Assembly (NCBI GenBank): GCA_947474755.1
Contig: CANJJE010000001.1
Location: 372,001 to 436,000 of the forward strand
DNA: 64,000 bases
Direction of reading: 5' to 3'
From: Burkholderiales bacterium
Lineage (GTDB): Bacteria; Pseudomonadota; Gammaproteobacteria; Burkholderiales; Burkholderiaceae_C
In this document: positions 8,257 through 15,973 of the stretch, one piece after another
Layout: each line of letters starts with the position of its first letter
Position numbering within the stretch: position 1 is the first letter of the stretch
Notes under the pieces: generated by a model
Database searches by the model: none
What the model was told of the DNA's origin: nothing
What the model saw: the letters and a program-made list of their open reading frames with translations, nothing else
Program-made: the position numbers and the translations under genes

Positions 8257-10507
8257 GGCCGGGCCCGCCGTGCGCCCGCTGCGTCCAGCGGTCCTGGTGT
8301 TGGCGCTTGCGAGCGCACTGGCTGGCGCCAATGCGCTCGCGGCGCCGACCTTCGCCGAAGTCAAGGCCGCGCATCGGATTTCAGACACGGTCCTGATGGA
8401 CCGGCACGGTGTCGCGATCCAGTCCATCCGTACCGATTTCAAGGTTCGACGCGCCCAATGGGTGCCGCTGCGCGAGGTGTCGCCAGCGCTGCAGCGGGCG
8501 CTGCTGCTATCGGAAGATCAGCGCTTCTATGAACATTCCGGCGTCGATTGGTCGGCGGTGGGCGCGGCGGCCTGGGGCAACCTCTGGAACACGCGCACCC
8601 GCGGCGCGTCGACAGTCACGATGCAGCTGGCTGGCCTGCTCGATGCGCAACTCGCCGCGCCCCGAGGCGGGCGATCCATGGTCGGCAAGGTGGGTCAGGT
8701 GCGGATGGCCTGGGAGATCGAGCGCAGCTGGCGCAAGGACCAGATCCTCGAGGCCTACCTGAACCTCGTCGCCTTTCGTGGCGAAGTGGTCGGCATCGGC
8801 GCTCTGGCGGCAACGCTGTTCGACAAGTATCCGAGCGGCCTGGATGCGCAGGAGTCCGCCGTCGCGGCGGCGCTGATTCGTGGGCCCAATGCCAAACCGG
8901 CTGATGTGGCGAAACGCGCCTGCACGCTGATGAAGACGCAGGAGAAGACGCCAGCGCGCGCGGATGCCTGCGAGGGACTGAACTCGTACACCTGGCAGGT
9001 GCTGGCCCGCCGCCCTGCAGAGCCATTGGATCGCGACGCGCAGCTGGCCCCGCACCTGGCGCGGCGCCTCGTGGGTGCGGCCGAGGCATCGCCGCATGCG
9101 TCCGGTCGGCAGTCTCTTCGCACGACGCTGGATGCAGGCATCCAGCGTCACGCGCGCGACACGCTGCGTCGGCAACTCGCCGAGTTGCGCTATCGCCACG
9201 TCGAAGATGGCGCCGTCATCGTCATCGACAACGCGACGGGCGACGTGCTGGCATGGGTCGGTTCAAGCGGCGATCTCTCGCAGGCGGCCGAGGTCGATGG
9301 CGTGGTCGCGCCGAGGCAGGCGGGCTCGACCCTCAAGCCTTTTCTGTATGAGTTCGCCATTGAAAAGCGCTGGCTCACTGCGGCATCGGTGCTCGACGAT
9401 TCGCCGGTCGGACTGACCACCGCGGCAGGTCTGTACGTGCCGCAGAACTATGACCACGATTTCAAGGGGCTGGTGTCGCTGCGCACGGCTCTTGGCTCAT
9501 CGCTCAACGTGCCGGCTGTTCGCTCCTTGGTGATCGTCACGCCCGAGCGCTTTGCACAACGCCTGAATGCGCTGGGGCTCAAGCTTGCGCACAACGGCGG
9601 CCACTACGGCTACAGCCTAGCACTCGGGTCGCCGGAGGTCACGCTGGCGTCCCTGGCCAATGCCTACCGCAGCTTGGCCAATGGCGGCATGGCGTCGGCG
9701 TTGCGGCTGCAGCCCGGCGATTCCGCAGCGGCACCCAGGCGCGTGATGGATGAGCGTGCCAGCTTCATCGTGGCCGACATCCTGGCCGACCGCGAGGCGC
9801 GCGTGCCGAGCTTCGGGCTCGACAACGCGCTGTCGCCGCGCTACTGGGCTGCCGTGAAGACCGGCACCAGCAAGGACATGCGCGACAACTGGTGCGTCGG
9901 CTTCTCCCGTCGTTACACCGTCGGCGTGTGGGTCGGCAACGCGAGCGGGGAACCAATGTGGGATGTGTCGGGCGTCACCGGGGCTGCGCCGGTGTGGCGA
10001 GCGGTGATGGACGATCTGCACCGGCAGGGTCTCGACCGGGCAGACATGCTCAAGCCTGTGACCGTGCCGCCCGGTGTGACAGCCACCGAGGTCAGGTTCA
10101 GCACACTGCTGGAGCCACCGCGCCAGGAATGGTTCATCGCCGGCACCGAGCAGTCGCTGGTGACGCCGGCGACCGCTCGCGCCAGCACCTTGATGCAGAT
10201 TGCCTCACCCATGGATCGCACCGTGTTTGCTCTCGACCCCGACATTCCCCCACAGGCGCAGAAACTGAGCCTTGCTGCGGTGCCGGGCACCCCAGCCAGC
10301 TGGTCCTGGCACATGGATGGCCAACGCCTGGGCCCGGCAACGGACATGCAGTGGACGATGTGGCCGGGCTCTCACCGACTGGAGCTGCGAGATCAGGCCG
10401 GCAGAGTGGCCGAAACGGTGAGGTTCGAGGTGCGGGGCGCGCAGCTGAAGAACTCCGGCGCGGGCAAGGGCTTGCGCGGGGCCGAGACCGTTCGACGGCA
10501 GCGCTGA
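8231..10507 (+). CDS. pbpC: Penicillin-binding protein 1C, bifunctional glycosyltransferase/transpeptidase
   Basis: This class A PBP polymerises glycan strands (GT51 domain) and carries a transpeptidase domain. The glycosyltransferase region contains SEDQRFYEHSGVDW and RGASTVTMQLAGLL. The transpeptidase motifs are STLK (active-site Ser), SSLN and KTGTSKD. The C-terminal 100 residues match the extra beta domain (BiPBP_C type) that marks PBP1C. A signal-anchor or signal peptide rich in Leu/Ala (RPAVLVLALASALAGANALAAP) opens the protein. The ATG at 8231 has a weak GGCGAG upstream; ATG 8216 or GTG 8270 are alternatives. It overlaps the macroglobulin gene by 26 bases, consistent with translational coupling. 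Confidence 0.95.
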   Translation: MPSSPFNPEAGPAVRPLRPAVLVLALASALAGANALAAPTFAEVKAAHRISDTVLMDRHGVAIQSIRTDFKVRRAQWVPLREVSPALQRALLLSEDQRFYEHSGVDWSAVGAAAWGNLWNTRTRGASTVTMQLAGLLDAQLAAPRGGRSMVGKVGQVRMAWEIERSWRKDQILEAYLNLVAFRGEVVGIGALAATLFDKYPSGLDAQESAVAAALIRGPNAKPADVAKRACTLMKTQEKTPARADACEGLNSYTWQVLARRPAEPLDRDAQLAPHLARRLVGAAEASPHASGRQSLRTTLDAGIQRHARDTLRRQLAELRYRHVEDGAVIVIDNATGDVLAWVGSSGDLSQAAEVDGVVAPRQAGSTLKPFLYEFAIEKRWLTAASVLDDSPVGLTTAAGLYVPQNYDHDFKGLVSLRTALGSSLNVPAVRSLVIVTPERFAQRLNALGLKLAHNGGHYGYSLALGSPEVTLASLANAYRSLANGGMASALRLQPGDSAAAPRRVMDERASFIVADILADREARVPSFGLDNALSPRYWAAVKTGTSKDMRDNWCVGFSRRYTVGVWVGNASGEPMWDVSGVTGAAPVWRAVMDDLHRQGLDRADMLKPVTVPPGVTATEVRFSTLLEPPRQEWFIAGTEQSLVTPATARASTLMQIASPMDRTVFALDPDIPPQAQKLSLAAVPGTPASWSWHMDGQRLGPATDMQWTMWPGSHRLELRDQAGRVAETVRFEVRGAQLKNSGAGKGLRGAETVRRQR

Positions 10508-10889
10508 GGTTTCCGCAGCGGTTGCAGACGGTCTTCCAGAGTGAAGGAAGCTGTCGTTCAAGCGCCTGGAGACAGTCCTTCGGTACGGCAACGAACAGAC
10601 GGCACAAGGCCTGCCACGGCAGAGTGAGTCATGAACTTGTCGCGCGCAACCTTGAATGCGGGTCGATGGCCTTCCCTGTCCCGCAAGTTCGAGCGCCCGA
10701 GGCTGTCGATGCTCGAGGTGCTGGCGCGAACCGCCCGCCGGGTACCGCATCGGCTTTTCGGTGGCAAGACCTCATCTCTGCGTGCGCTGACCGAGGAAGA
10801 GACCACCATGAATTCGCCATGCCTCTGAAATCGTGCTGCCGTTGCGGGCATGTCGACATCCCCGCTGACCCTTGAAAGGAGCTGCCACG
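10508..10889. other. Intergenic stretch pbpC - cytochrome gene
   Basis: There are 382 bases with no gene I can support. A 65-codon frame from ATG 10631 has no family resemblance and no good ribosome site. The strongest ribosome site in the stretch, GAGGAAGAG at 10793-10801, precedes an ATG at 10808 that opens only a six-codon peptide. A short Cys-rich frame (10819-10875) is listed separately. I see no convincing terminator after pbpC. Confidence 0.5.
10819..10875 (+). CDS. Possible 18-residue Cys-rich leader peptide upstream of cytochrome gene
   Basis: The ATG at 10819 opens MPLKSCCRCGHVDIPADP and stops at TGA 10873-10875. The stop shares its last base with the AAAGGAG ribosome site (10875-10881) of the following cytochrome gene. 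Three of the first nine residues are Cys, followed by His. The position and Cys content are those of a leader peptide that could report Cys, metal or redox state. The frame has no ribosome site of its own at good spacing, so translation is unproven and chance is a serious alternative. Confidence 0.2.
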   Translation: MPLKSCCRCGHVDIPADP

Positions 10890-11273
10890 ATGACCGGCCA
10901 AGGTCAAATGAGCGATCGGTCTGGGTGGCTTCTGCTCGCCATCGCCATCGCCATCTTCGCTCCGTCCGCGATGGCGCAATCCCGGGGCGAGCTGCTGTAC
11001 AGAACGCATTGCATTTCCTGCCATACGACAGAGATTCACTGGCGCGACAAGCGGTCAGCCAGTAACTGGCCGGCACTCAAGAGCCAGGTTCGACGTTGGC
11101 AGGCAGCAGCTTCGCTGGCGTGGAGCGATGGCGACATCCTGGACGTGTCGCTCTATCTCAACGAAAGCATCTATCACTTCGAACAGACGGCAGATCCGGT
11201 TTCTTCAGGGGGCGTGGGTGCCAATGCACCTGCCCCCACGTCGGCCCTGCAGGTGAGAAAAAACGGGCCGTGA
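10890..11273 (+). CDS. Small exported c-type cytochrome, single CXXCH heme site
   Basis: This 127-residue protein begins with a signal peptide (WLLLAIAIAIFAPSAMA, cut before QS). One CISCH heme-attachment motif follows about 20 residues after cleavage, so heme would be attached covalently in the periplasm. The remainder contains EIHWRDKR and SQVRRWQ and ends in a Pro/Ala-rich tail. There is no Met after the CISCH motif in the mature protein, so the usual distal Met ligand is missing; His residues in EIHWRD and IYHFE are possible replacements. ATG 10890 has AAAGGAG eight bases upstream and is preferred to the in-frame TTG at 10872. The partner enzyme is not evident from the neighbourhood. Confidence 0.85.
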   Translation: MTGQGQMSDRSGWLLLAIAIAIFAPSAMAQSRGELLYRTHCISCHTTEIHWRDKRSASNWPALKSQVRRWQAAASLAWSDGDILDVSLYLNESIYHFEQTADPVSSGGVGANAPAPTSALQVRKNGP

Positions 11274-11281
11274 AGGCCCGT
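11258..11281 (-). terminator. Rho-independent terminator of tRNA-Ala, inside the 3' end of the cytochrome gene
   Basis: Read leftward the sequence is ACGGGCC, a five-base loop TTCAC, GGCCCGT, then a run of Ts. The seven-base-pair stem plus T-run lies 18 bases past the tRNA. It overlaps the last codons of the convergent cytochrome gene, whose Lys-Lys codons are templated by the T-run. Confidence 0.8.
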
Positions 11282-11298
11282 CGTCACCAGATATTTGG

Positions 11299-11374
<76 letters not shown>

Positions 11375-11416
11375 ACACGCGCGCTCAGTCTAGCTCAAGC
11401 CAGCAGCGGCCTGCGA

Positions 11417-11809
11417 TCAGTCGGCGAGGGCGTCGAGATACAGCCAGTGGCCATCCTCGCGAACGAAGCGGCTGCGTTCGCGCAGGCGGTGCGCGCGCCC
11501 GGCCAGTTTGCTGAGGGCAACGAACTCGACTTGCGCATGGTCCGCGTCGGTCTGCACGTGGCTGAGCACCTGCAGCCCCAGCCAGCGCAGACCGGGTTCA
11601 TGGTGAAAAGGGGTGGTCGGTCGGGTGCTCGGGTGCCAGGTCGCGAGCAGGTAGTCGTCGAGTTGCAGGGTGTATGCGCTGTAGCGCGATCGCATCAGCG
11701 CCTCGGCGGTCGGTGCCATCAGGTGCGTCGGGCCAGCATGAAAGCGACCGCAGCAATCGGCATACGGCAGCTTGGTACCGCAGGGGCATGCGACGACGGA
11801 CATGGGCAT
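11417..11809 (-). CDS. YchJ/UPF0225-family protein with SEC-C-like metal-binding motif
   Basis: This 130-residue protein opens with CPCGTKLPYADCCGRFH, the Cys/His pattern of SEC-C-type zinc motifs found at the N-terminus of YchJ proteins. It continues with the conserved block ALMRSRYSAYTLQLDDYLLATWH and the C-terminal NTF2-like part SRFVREDGHWLYLDA. The molecular function of YchJ is not established. ATG 11809 is the first Met at the homologous boundary, and a second Met at 11803 is equally possible. No clear ribosome site is visible. It lies downstream of comEA but is separated from it by a terminator. Confidence 0.88.
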   Translation of the reverse strand: MPMSVVACPCGTKLPYADCCGRFHAGPTHLMAPTAEALMRSRYSAYTLQLDDYLLATWHPSTRPTTPFHHEPGLRWLGLQVLSHVQTDADHAQVEFVALSKLAGRAHRLRERSRFVREDGHWLYLDALAD

Positions 11810-11852
11810 CGGCGATCTGGGTCGAAGTTCGTCACGATTGTCAGCGAGCATG

Positions 11853-11876
11853 AAAAAGCCCCGCCGTGGCGGGGCT
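11853..11876 (-). terminator. Rho-independent terminator after comEA-like gene
   Basis: Read leftward, AGCCCCG with a short CC-AC-GG extension pairs to CGGGGCT and is followed by TTTTTC. It lies 20 bases past the comEA stop and upstream of the YchJ-like gene, so the latter probably has its own promoter or depends on readthrough. Confidence 0.85.
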
Positions 11877-11895
11877 CGGTGTGAGCGCATCGACC

Positions 11896-12228
11896 TCATT
11901 TCTTCGGCGCGACTTCCTTCTTGATTGCGCGTCCAGACGGCTTGTTCGATGCGACGAGCTCGGGCTTGAACTCGGTGCCGTTGACGGTCAGGCCATCGGC
12001 CGAAAACCTGGAGGCGTTGCCGGGGCCGACGCCCTTGACGCGCGCTACTACGTCGGACCAGTCCTTGAAAGAGCCGTTCTTGCGCTCGTCGAGGATCTTG
12101 GTCGACATGCCCGGGCCGATGCCCTTGACGGTTTCGAGTTCGGCGCGCGAGGCCTTGTTGAGTTCGACGGCTGCTTGGGAGGCAAAGGCGACGGTGGCCA
12201 TCAGCAGAGCAATCAGGGTACGGATCAT
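11896..12228 (-). CDS. ComEA-family helix-hairpin-helix DNA-binding protein
   Basis: This 110-residue exported protein has a signal peptide (MIRTLIALLMATVAFASQA, cut before AVELNKAS) and two helix-hairpin-helix units, ELETVKGIGPGMSTKIL and VVARVKGVGPGNASRF. The ELNKAS...L..VKGIG pattern is the ComEA signature. Such proteins bind double-stranded DNA in the periplasm and help pull it in during transformation. The C-terminal extension is basic (KPSGRAIKKEVAPKK). The start at 12228 is chosen because GGAG lies six bases upstream; the Met at 12240 is too early for the signal peptide. Confidence 0.9.
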   Translation of the reverse strand: MIRTLIALLMATVAFASQAAVELNKASRAELETVKGIGPGMSTKILDERKNGSFKDWSDVVARVKGVGPGNASRFSADGLTVNGTEFKPELVASNKPSGRAIKKEVAPKK

Positions 12229-12548
12229 GTTGGGCTCCATGGGGTAAGGGTTGAGGGTTGCCGGTCGTGCCTCCGAGGGCTCGACCTGTGAGAAATTCTG
12301 AGGATCGACGGCGTGTTTGACTGTCCCCTCCGGGAGGGCCCTCGGGCGGGGGCGAGCGACGCTTGCCGCTCTGAACAGCGACTGAAACCACGCCGCCTGT
12401 GGCCTCCCTCTGTGGTGGGAAGGGCTGCCGCGTTCGGTTGTGCAGCGAGTTCGGCCATGCCACTTGATATAACCCGGGCCTGCCTGATGCCCTCACACAC
12501 CATGAACCAGCACGCCATCGCCCGCCCCTCTCAACCGGGAGCCGTGCT
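12229..12548. other. Divergent intergenic region comEA / rfaE1
   Basis: This is 320 bases between divergent genes and must hold both promoters. A TATAAC hexamer at 12468-12473 is a possible -10 element for the heptose-kinase gene, but no good -35 stands at the right distance. I see no gene or repeat here. Confidence 0.35.
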
Positions 12549-13478
12549 GTGATCCCGGCGCTCCATGAACTCGCGCAGCGTCGTGTGCTGGTGGTCGGTG
12601 ACGTGATGTTGGACCGCTACTGGCATGGCGCTGTGGATCGCATTTCACCCGAAGCGCCGGTGCCGGTGGTGCGCGTCACGCGCGAGGAGGAGCGACTCGG
12701 CGGCGCGGCCAACGTGGCACTGAACGTCAAGACCCTGGGTGCGCGTGTGACGCTGCTGACAGTGGTCGGCAACGACGAGGCTGCCACCCGCTTGCGCAGC
12801 CTGCTGGAACAGCAAGGCATCGAGACTCGCCTCGGTGAGGATGCGTCGCTGCGCACCATCGTCAAGCTGCGCGTCATCGGGCGCTCGCAGCAACTGCTGC
12901 GCATCGATTTCGAGAACGAACCCGACCACGAGGTGCTGACCCAGGCGCTCGATGCCTTCGAGCGCGAATTGCCGCAGCACGATGCGGTGCTGTTTTCCGA
13001 TTACGGCAAGGGCGGCTTGACCCACATCGTGAGGATGATCGAGTTGGCCCGCGCGGCTGGCAAGCCGGTGCTGGTCGACCCGAAGGGCAGTGACTACGCA
13101 CGCTATGCCGGCGCCACGGTGATCACGCCGAACCGCGGTGAACTGGCCCAGGTGGTTGGCGTGTGGAGCAGCGAAGCGCAAGTGGCCGAGCGCGCCCAGG
13201 CACTGCGTGCGCGCCTGCGCGTGGGCGCGCTGCTGCTGACCCGGTCTGAAGATGGCATGAGCCTGTTCGATGACCGTGGAGCTGTTCACCAGCCGGCGCA
13301 GACGCGCGAGGTGTTCGACGTTACCGGTGCCGGCGACACGGTGATCGCGACGATGGCTGTACTGCTCGCGGCTGGTCTGGACGCGCGCGACGCGATGCCG
13401 CATGCCAACCGCGCTGGCGGCATCGTTGTTGGCAAGTTCGGCACGGCCAGCGTCACATATGCCGAGCTGTTCGGCTGA
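12549..13478 (+). CDS. rfaE1: D-glycero-beta-D-manno-heptose-7-phosphate kinase
   Basis: This PfkB/ribokinase-family sugar kinase phosphorylates D-glycero-D-manno-heptose 7-phosphate at position 1, a step toward the ADP-heptose used for lipopolysaccharide core. The 309-residue length fits the isolated kinase half of HldE. The N-terminal DVMLDRYWHGAVDRISPEAPVPVV block and the GGAANVA motif are specific for RfaE. The DVTGAGDTVIA motif carries the catalytic Asp. The nucleotidyltransferase domain is absent, so another gene outside the window must supply it. The start is GTG 12549, with GGGAG upstream. It converges with alkB, leaving 15 bases between stops. Confidence 0.96.
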   Translation: MIPALHELAQRRVLVVGDVMLDRYWHGAVDRISPEAPVPVVRVTREEERLGGAANVALNVKTLGARVTLLTVVGNDEAATRLRSLLEQQGIETRLGEDASLRTIVKLRVIGRSQQLLRIDFENEPDHEVLTQALDAFERELPQHDAVLFSDYGKGGLTHIVRMIELARAAGKPVLVDPKGSDYARYAGATVITPNRGELAQVVGVWSSEAQVAERAQALRARLRVGALLLTRSEDGMSLFDDRGAVHQPAQTREVFDVTGAGDTVIATMAVLLAAGLDARDAMPHANRAGGIVVGKFGTASVTYAELFG

Positions 13479-13493
13479 ACGCCCTGGCGCTGC

Positions 13494-14171
13494 TCAGCGT
13501 GCCCGTCGGAACGTCAGGTTGATCCGCTGCTCGCCGGTCAGCGGATGAGAGCCGGGCTTCAGGGGCAGCACGCCGTGGTGGAAGAAGCGCGCCGGGCCGC
13601 CCCAGACCGCGACATCGCCGTGCACGAGTCTGATGCGTCGTGTCGGGTCGCTGCGCTGCATGCCGCCGAACTGGAAGACCGCGGGCAGCCCGAGCGACAC
13701 CGAGACGATGGGTGCGCGCCCATCGCGCTCGTCGCGGTCCTGGTGCAGCGTCAACCGAGCGCCGGGCACATAGCGGTTGATCAGGCAGACATCGGGATCG
13801 AAGCCCGTGAAGCCTGCCTGTGCTGCCGCGACGGCAGCAAGTTCTCCGAACACACTGGGCATCGCGGGCCAGGGCTTTCCGCTGTCGGGATCGATCGGGT
13901 CGTATCGATAGCCGCGCCGGTCGCTGACCCAGCCCGCATCACCGCAACTGGTCATCGACACCGACATCCGAAAGCCACCAGGCGTGATCAGGTGTCGCCA
14001 GGGCGCTTGCGCAGTGACTTCGGCGACGGCCGATAGCAAGGCCTGATCGAAGTTCCGTGCGCCACCTCGCCAAATGATGGCGCCAGGCGTGAGCGGCTCG
14101 ATGCGTGGTGCCTCTTCGACGTCGTCGAAGAGCACCAGATTGGAATCGGTACCCTTGCGCACCGACCTCAC
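13494..14171 (-). CDS. alkB: AlkB, Fe(II)/2-oxoglutarate-dependent DNA repair dioxygenase
   Basis: AlkB removes methyl groups such as 1-methyladenine and 3-methylcytosine from DNA by oxidation. The protein aligns along its whole length with E. coli AlkB: ITPGGFRMSVSMTSCG, NRYVPGARLTLHQDRDE (iron-binding HxD), SLGLPAVFQFGG, and a C-terminal HHGVLPLKPGSHPLTG with the third His and RINLTFRRAR with the 2-oxoglutarate-binding Arg residues. GTG 14171 overlaps the stop of the upstream methyltransferase gene (GTGA), which argues for translational coupling; GTG 14162 and GTG 14135 are alternatives. With 225 residues it is close to the 216 of E. coli. Together with the upstream gene it forms an alkylation-repair pair. 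Confidence 0.95.
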   Translation of the reverse strand: MRSVRKGTDSNLVLFDDVEEAPRIEPLTPGAIIWRGGARNFDQALLSAVAEVTAQAPWRHLITPGGFRMSVSMTSCGDAGWVSDRRGYRYDPIDPDSGKPWPAMPSVFGELAAVAAAQAGFTGFDPDVCLINRYVPGARLTLHQDRDERDGRAPIVSVSLGLPAVFQFGGMQRSDPTRRIRLVHGDVAVWGGPARFFHHGVLPLKPGSHPLTGEQRINLTFRRAR

Positions 14172-14713
14172 GCCGTCATCACGGCAGCGGACTCGCGCAA
14201 CAGCAGCGCGCGCTTGCGCTCGACGCCCCAGCGGTAGCCCGAGATGCCACCGTCGATGCGCAGCACCCGATGGCACGGCACGGCCACTGCCACCGGATTG
14301 GCGGCGCAAGCGCTCGCCACGGCGCGCACGGAACTGGGTGCGCCGATGCGCAGGGCAATGTCGCTGTAGCTGGCCGTCTGACCTGCCGGAATGCCGCGCA
14401 GGGCCTGCCAAACCCGCAGCTGGAATGCGGTGCCTTGCAGGTCCAGCGGAAGGGACAGGCCGATGCGCGGCGCTTCGATGAAGGTCACCACGCTCGCCAC
14501 CGTCTGCTCGAAGTCGCCATCGCCGCCGATCAGGTGCGCCCTGGGGAATCGGTCCTGCAGGTCGCGCAGCAGCAAATCCGGGTCGTCGCCAAGCAGGACC
14601 GCGCACACGCCGCGTGTGCTTTGCGCCACCAGGATCGCGCCGAGCGAGCTCTGGCCGACGGCAAAGCGAATCTCGGTGGCGACGCCGCTGGCGCGGCGAG
14701 CCGTCGGCGTCAT
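14168..14713 (-). CDS. O6-methylguanine-DNA methyltransferase (surviving C-terminal domain of a decayed Ada)
   Basis: This suicide enzyme transfers the methyl from O6-methylguanine to its own Cys in the VPCHRV motif. Helix-turn-helix and active-site blocks are present: GTAFQLRVWQALRGIPAGQT, SVRAVASACAANPVAVAVPCHR and GYRWGVERKRALL. The N-terminal part (IRFAVGQSSLGAILVAQ, GVCAVLLGDDP) matches Ada rather than Ogt. Upstream, the same frame still encodes an LQVLGMTP segment, which in Ada is the end of the AraC-type domain, and the rest of Ada is eroded (see pseudogene 14714-14832). ATG 14713 gives 181 residues, close to free-standing Ogt (171), with a weak AGGTG upstream; GTG 14791 is the longest possible start. 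It is coupled to alkB by a GTGA overlap. Confidence 0.85.
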   Translation of the reverse strand: MTPTARRASGVATEIRFAVGQSSLGAILVAQSTRGVCAVLLGDDPDLLLRDLQDRFPRAHLIGGDGDFEQTVASVVTFIEAPRIGLSLPLDLQGTAFQLRVWQALRGIPAGQTASYSDIALRIGAPSSVRAVASACAANPVAVAVPCHRVLRIDGGISGYRWGVERKRALLLRESAAVMTA

Positions 14714-14832
14714 GCCCAGCACCTGGAGCGACTCCACGTGAACACGGCTGCGGCCAGTGACTCGCGCACGCGCCGGGCTCGGTGGGCGCACGAGTGTTCG
14801 TTCGGAGTCATGCGGTGCCCGGGCTTGAACAT
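14714..14832 (-). pseudogene. ada (remnant): Fossil of the Ada regulatory (AraC) domain, deleted and frameshifted
   Basis: Reading leftward from ATG 14832, one frame encodes MFKPGHRMTP and then RARRVRESLA. E. coli Ada has LFKATTGMTPKAW and RARRLRESLA in its AraC-type domain at matching spacing. After RESLA the homology jumps to another frame, where LQVLGMTPTARR matches the end of that domain and runs straight into the intact methyltransferase. About 15 residues and the reading frame are lost at the junction. The whole N-terminal methylphosphotriester-repair domain is missing, because the htrA gene ends at 14840, only seven bases from the fossil. This is a seen-in-sequence inference against my memory of E. 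coli Ada. Confidence 0.75.
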
Positions 14833-14839
14833 TCGGTTG

Positions 14840-15973
14840 TCAATCGGACTGGCCCAGCCGCACCTTCAGATCGATCTTGCTCCCCTGACGCAGCACCGTC
14901 AGCGTCACCGTGTCACCAGGCTGGTGCTTCTCGAACTGTTCGAGCATCGATTCGAGCGCTGCGACCGGCTCCTTGTCGACCGCCACGATCAGATCGCCGC
15001 CGATCACGCCACCGGAACCCGAGCGTCGGAATGGCCGCAGGCCGATGTCAGCTGCCGAACTGCCGGGCGCGACGCCCACGATGGCGATGCCCAGGGGCAG
15101 CTTCATCGCCCGGTTGAATTCCGGCGGCGCGGCGGAGATGCCCAGCGAGGGACGCGGGATGCGACCGTCGCGGATCAGCCGCGGCACGATGCGGTTCACG
15201 TCATCGACCGCAATCGCGAAGCCGATGCCGGCGCTGGTACCGCTCGGGCTGTAGATGGCAGTGTTGATGCCGATCAGTCGACCGGCCGAATCGATCAGCG
15301 GACCGCCCGAGTTGCCAGGGTTGATCGCCGCATCGGTCTGGATCACGCCGCGGATCGGACGCCGTGTCACCGACTCGATCTCGCGGTTCAACGCGCTGAC
15401 GATGCCGGTGGTCAGCGTCTGGTCCAGTCCGAACGGGTTGCCGATCGCAAACACCTTCTGGCCGACCTGCAGGTTGCTGCTCTGCCCCAGTGCAATGGCC
15501 TTCAGTTTGGCTGCGGGCGCATCGATGCGCAGCACGGCAATGTCGCGGTCGGGAAACACGCCGACCAGCGATGCGCTGAAGGTGCTTTGATCAGACAGTG
15601 TCACCCGCGCTCCGTTGGCGCCCTGGATCACGTGAAAGTTGGTGACGATGTGGCCGCGCTCGTCCCACATGAAGCCGGTGCCGGTACCGCGCGGCACCTG
15701 CGACACGTCGGTGGAGAACAGGCTGGCCGCCCGCTCCAGCGTGGTGATGTGCACCACCGATGGAGAGACTGACTTGAACACATCGATGTTGTTGCGTTCG
15801 TCGGCCGCCAGATCGCCGCGTGCGACCACTGCACGCGGGCTGGCGCTGGCTGCAGGTTCAGCGGCTGCAAAGGCATCGATGGTGCTGTAGCCACCCCATG
15901 CGAAGATCGATGCGACCGTTGCGCCAATCAACAGGCCTCGCAGCCTCACGCGTGCCACGGTCGGGTCAGCCAA
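14840..15973 (-). CDS. HtrA/DegQ-like periplasmic serine protease with one PDZ domain
   Basis: This S1C protease degrades or refolds damaged envelope proteins. The catalytic triad is visible: His in VTNFHVIQG, Asp in FPDRDIAVLRI and Ser in NPGNSGGPL. An N-terminal hydrophobic segment (LLIGATVASIFAWGGYS) is a signal sequence or anchor, and a single PDZ domain follows the protease (GIAIVGVAPGSSAADIGL through the C-terminus), as in DegS/AlgW-sized members. Start choice is uncertain: TTG 15973 has GAGGTG six bases upstream and overlaps the hsp20 stop by eight bases, while GTG 15958 has no ribosome site. It ends the heat-shock unit hsp20-hsp20-htrA. Confidence 0.93.
   Translation of the reverse strand: MADPTVARVRLRGLLIGATVASIFAWGGYSTIDAFAAAEPAASASPRAVVARGDLAADERNNIDVFKSVSPSVVHITTLERAASLFSTDVSQVPRGTGTGFMWDERGHIVTNFHVIQGANGARVTLSDQSTFSASLVGVFPDRDIAVLRIDAPAAKLKAIALGQSSNLQVGQKVFAIGNPFGLDQTLTTGIVSALNREIESVTRRPIRGVIQTDAAINPGNSGGPLIDSAGRLIGINTAIYSPSGTSAGIGFAIAVDDVNRIVPRLIRDGRIPRPSLGISAAPPEFNRAMKLPLGIAIVGVAPGSSAADIGLRPFRRSGSGGVIGGDLIVAVDKEPVAALESMLEQFEKHQPGDTVTLTVLRQGSKIDLKVRLGQSD

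Noticed and set aside
3817-8442. Very long open frame antisense to the macroglobulin gene (over 1500 codons)
   Set aside because: The composition is that of a reverse complement of high-GC coding sequence; no domain or ribosome site, and the plus-strand frame is clearly the gene.
10631-10828. 65-codon frame between pbpC and the cytochrome gene
   Set aside because: No recognisable domain or signal and no good ribosome site; kept only as a note.
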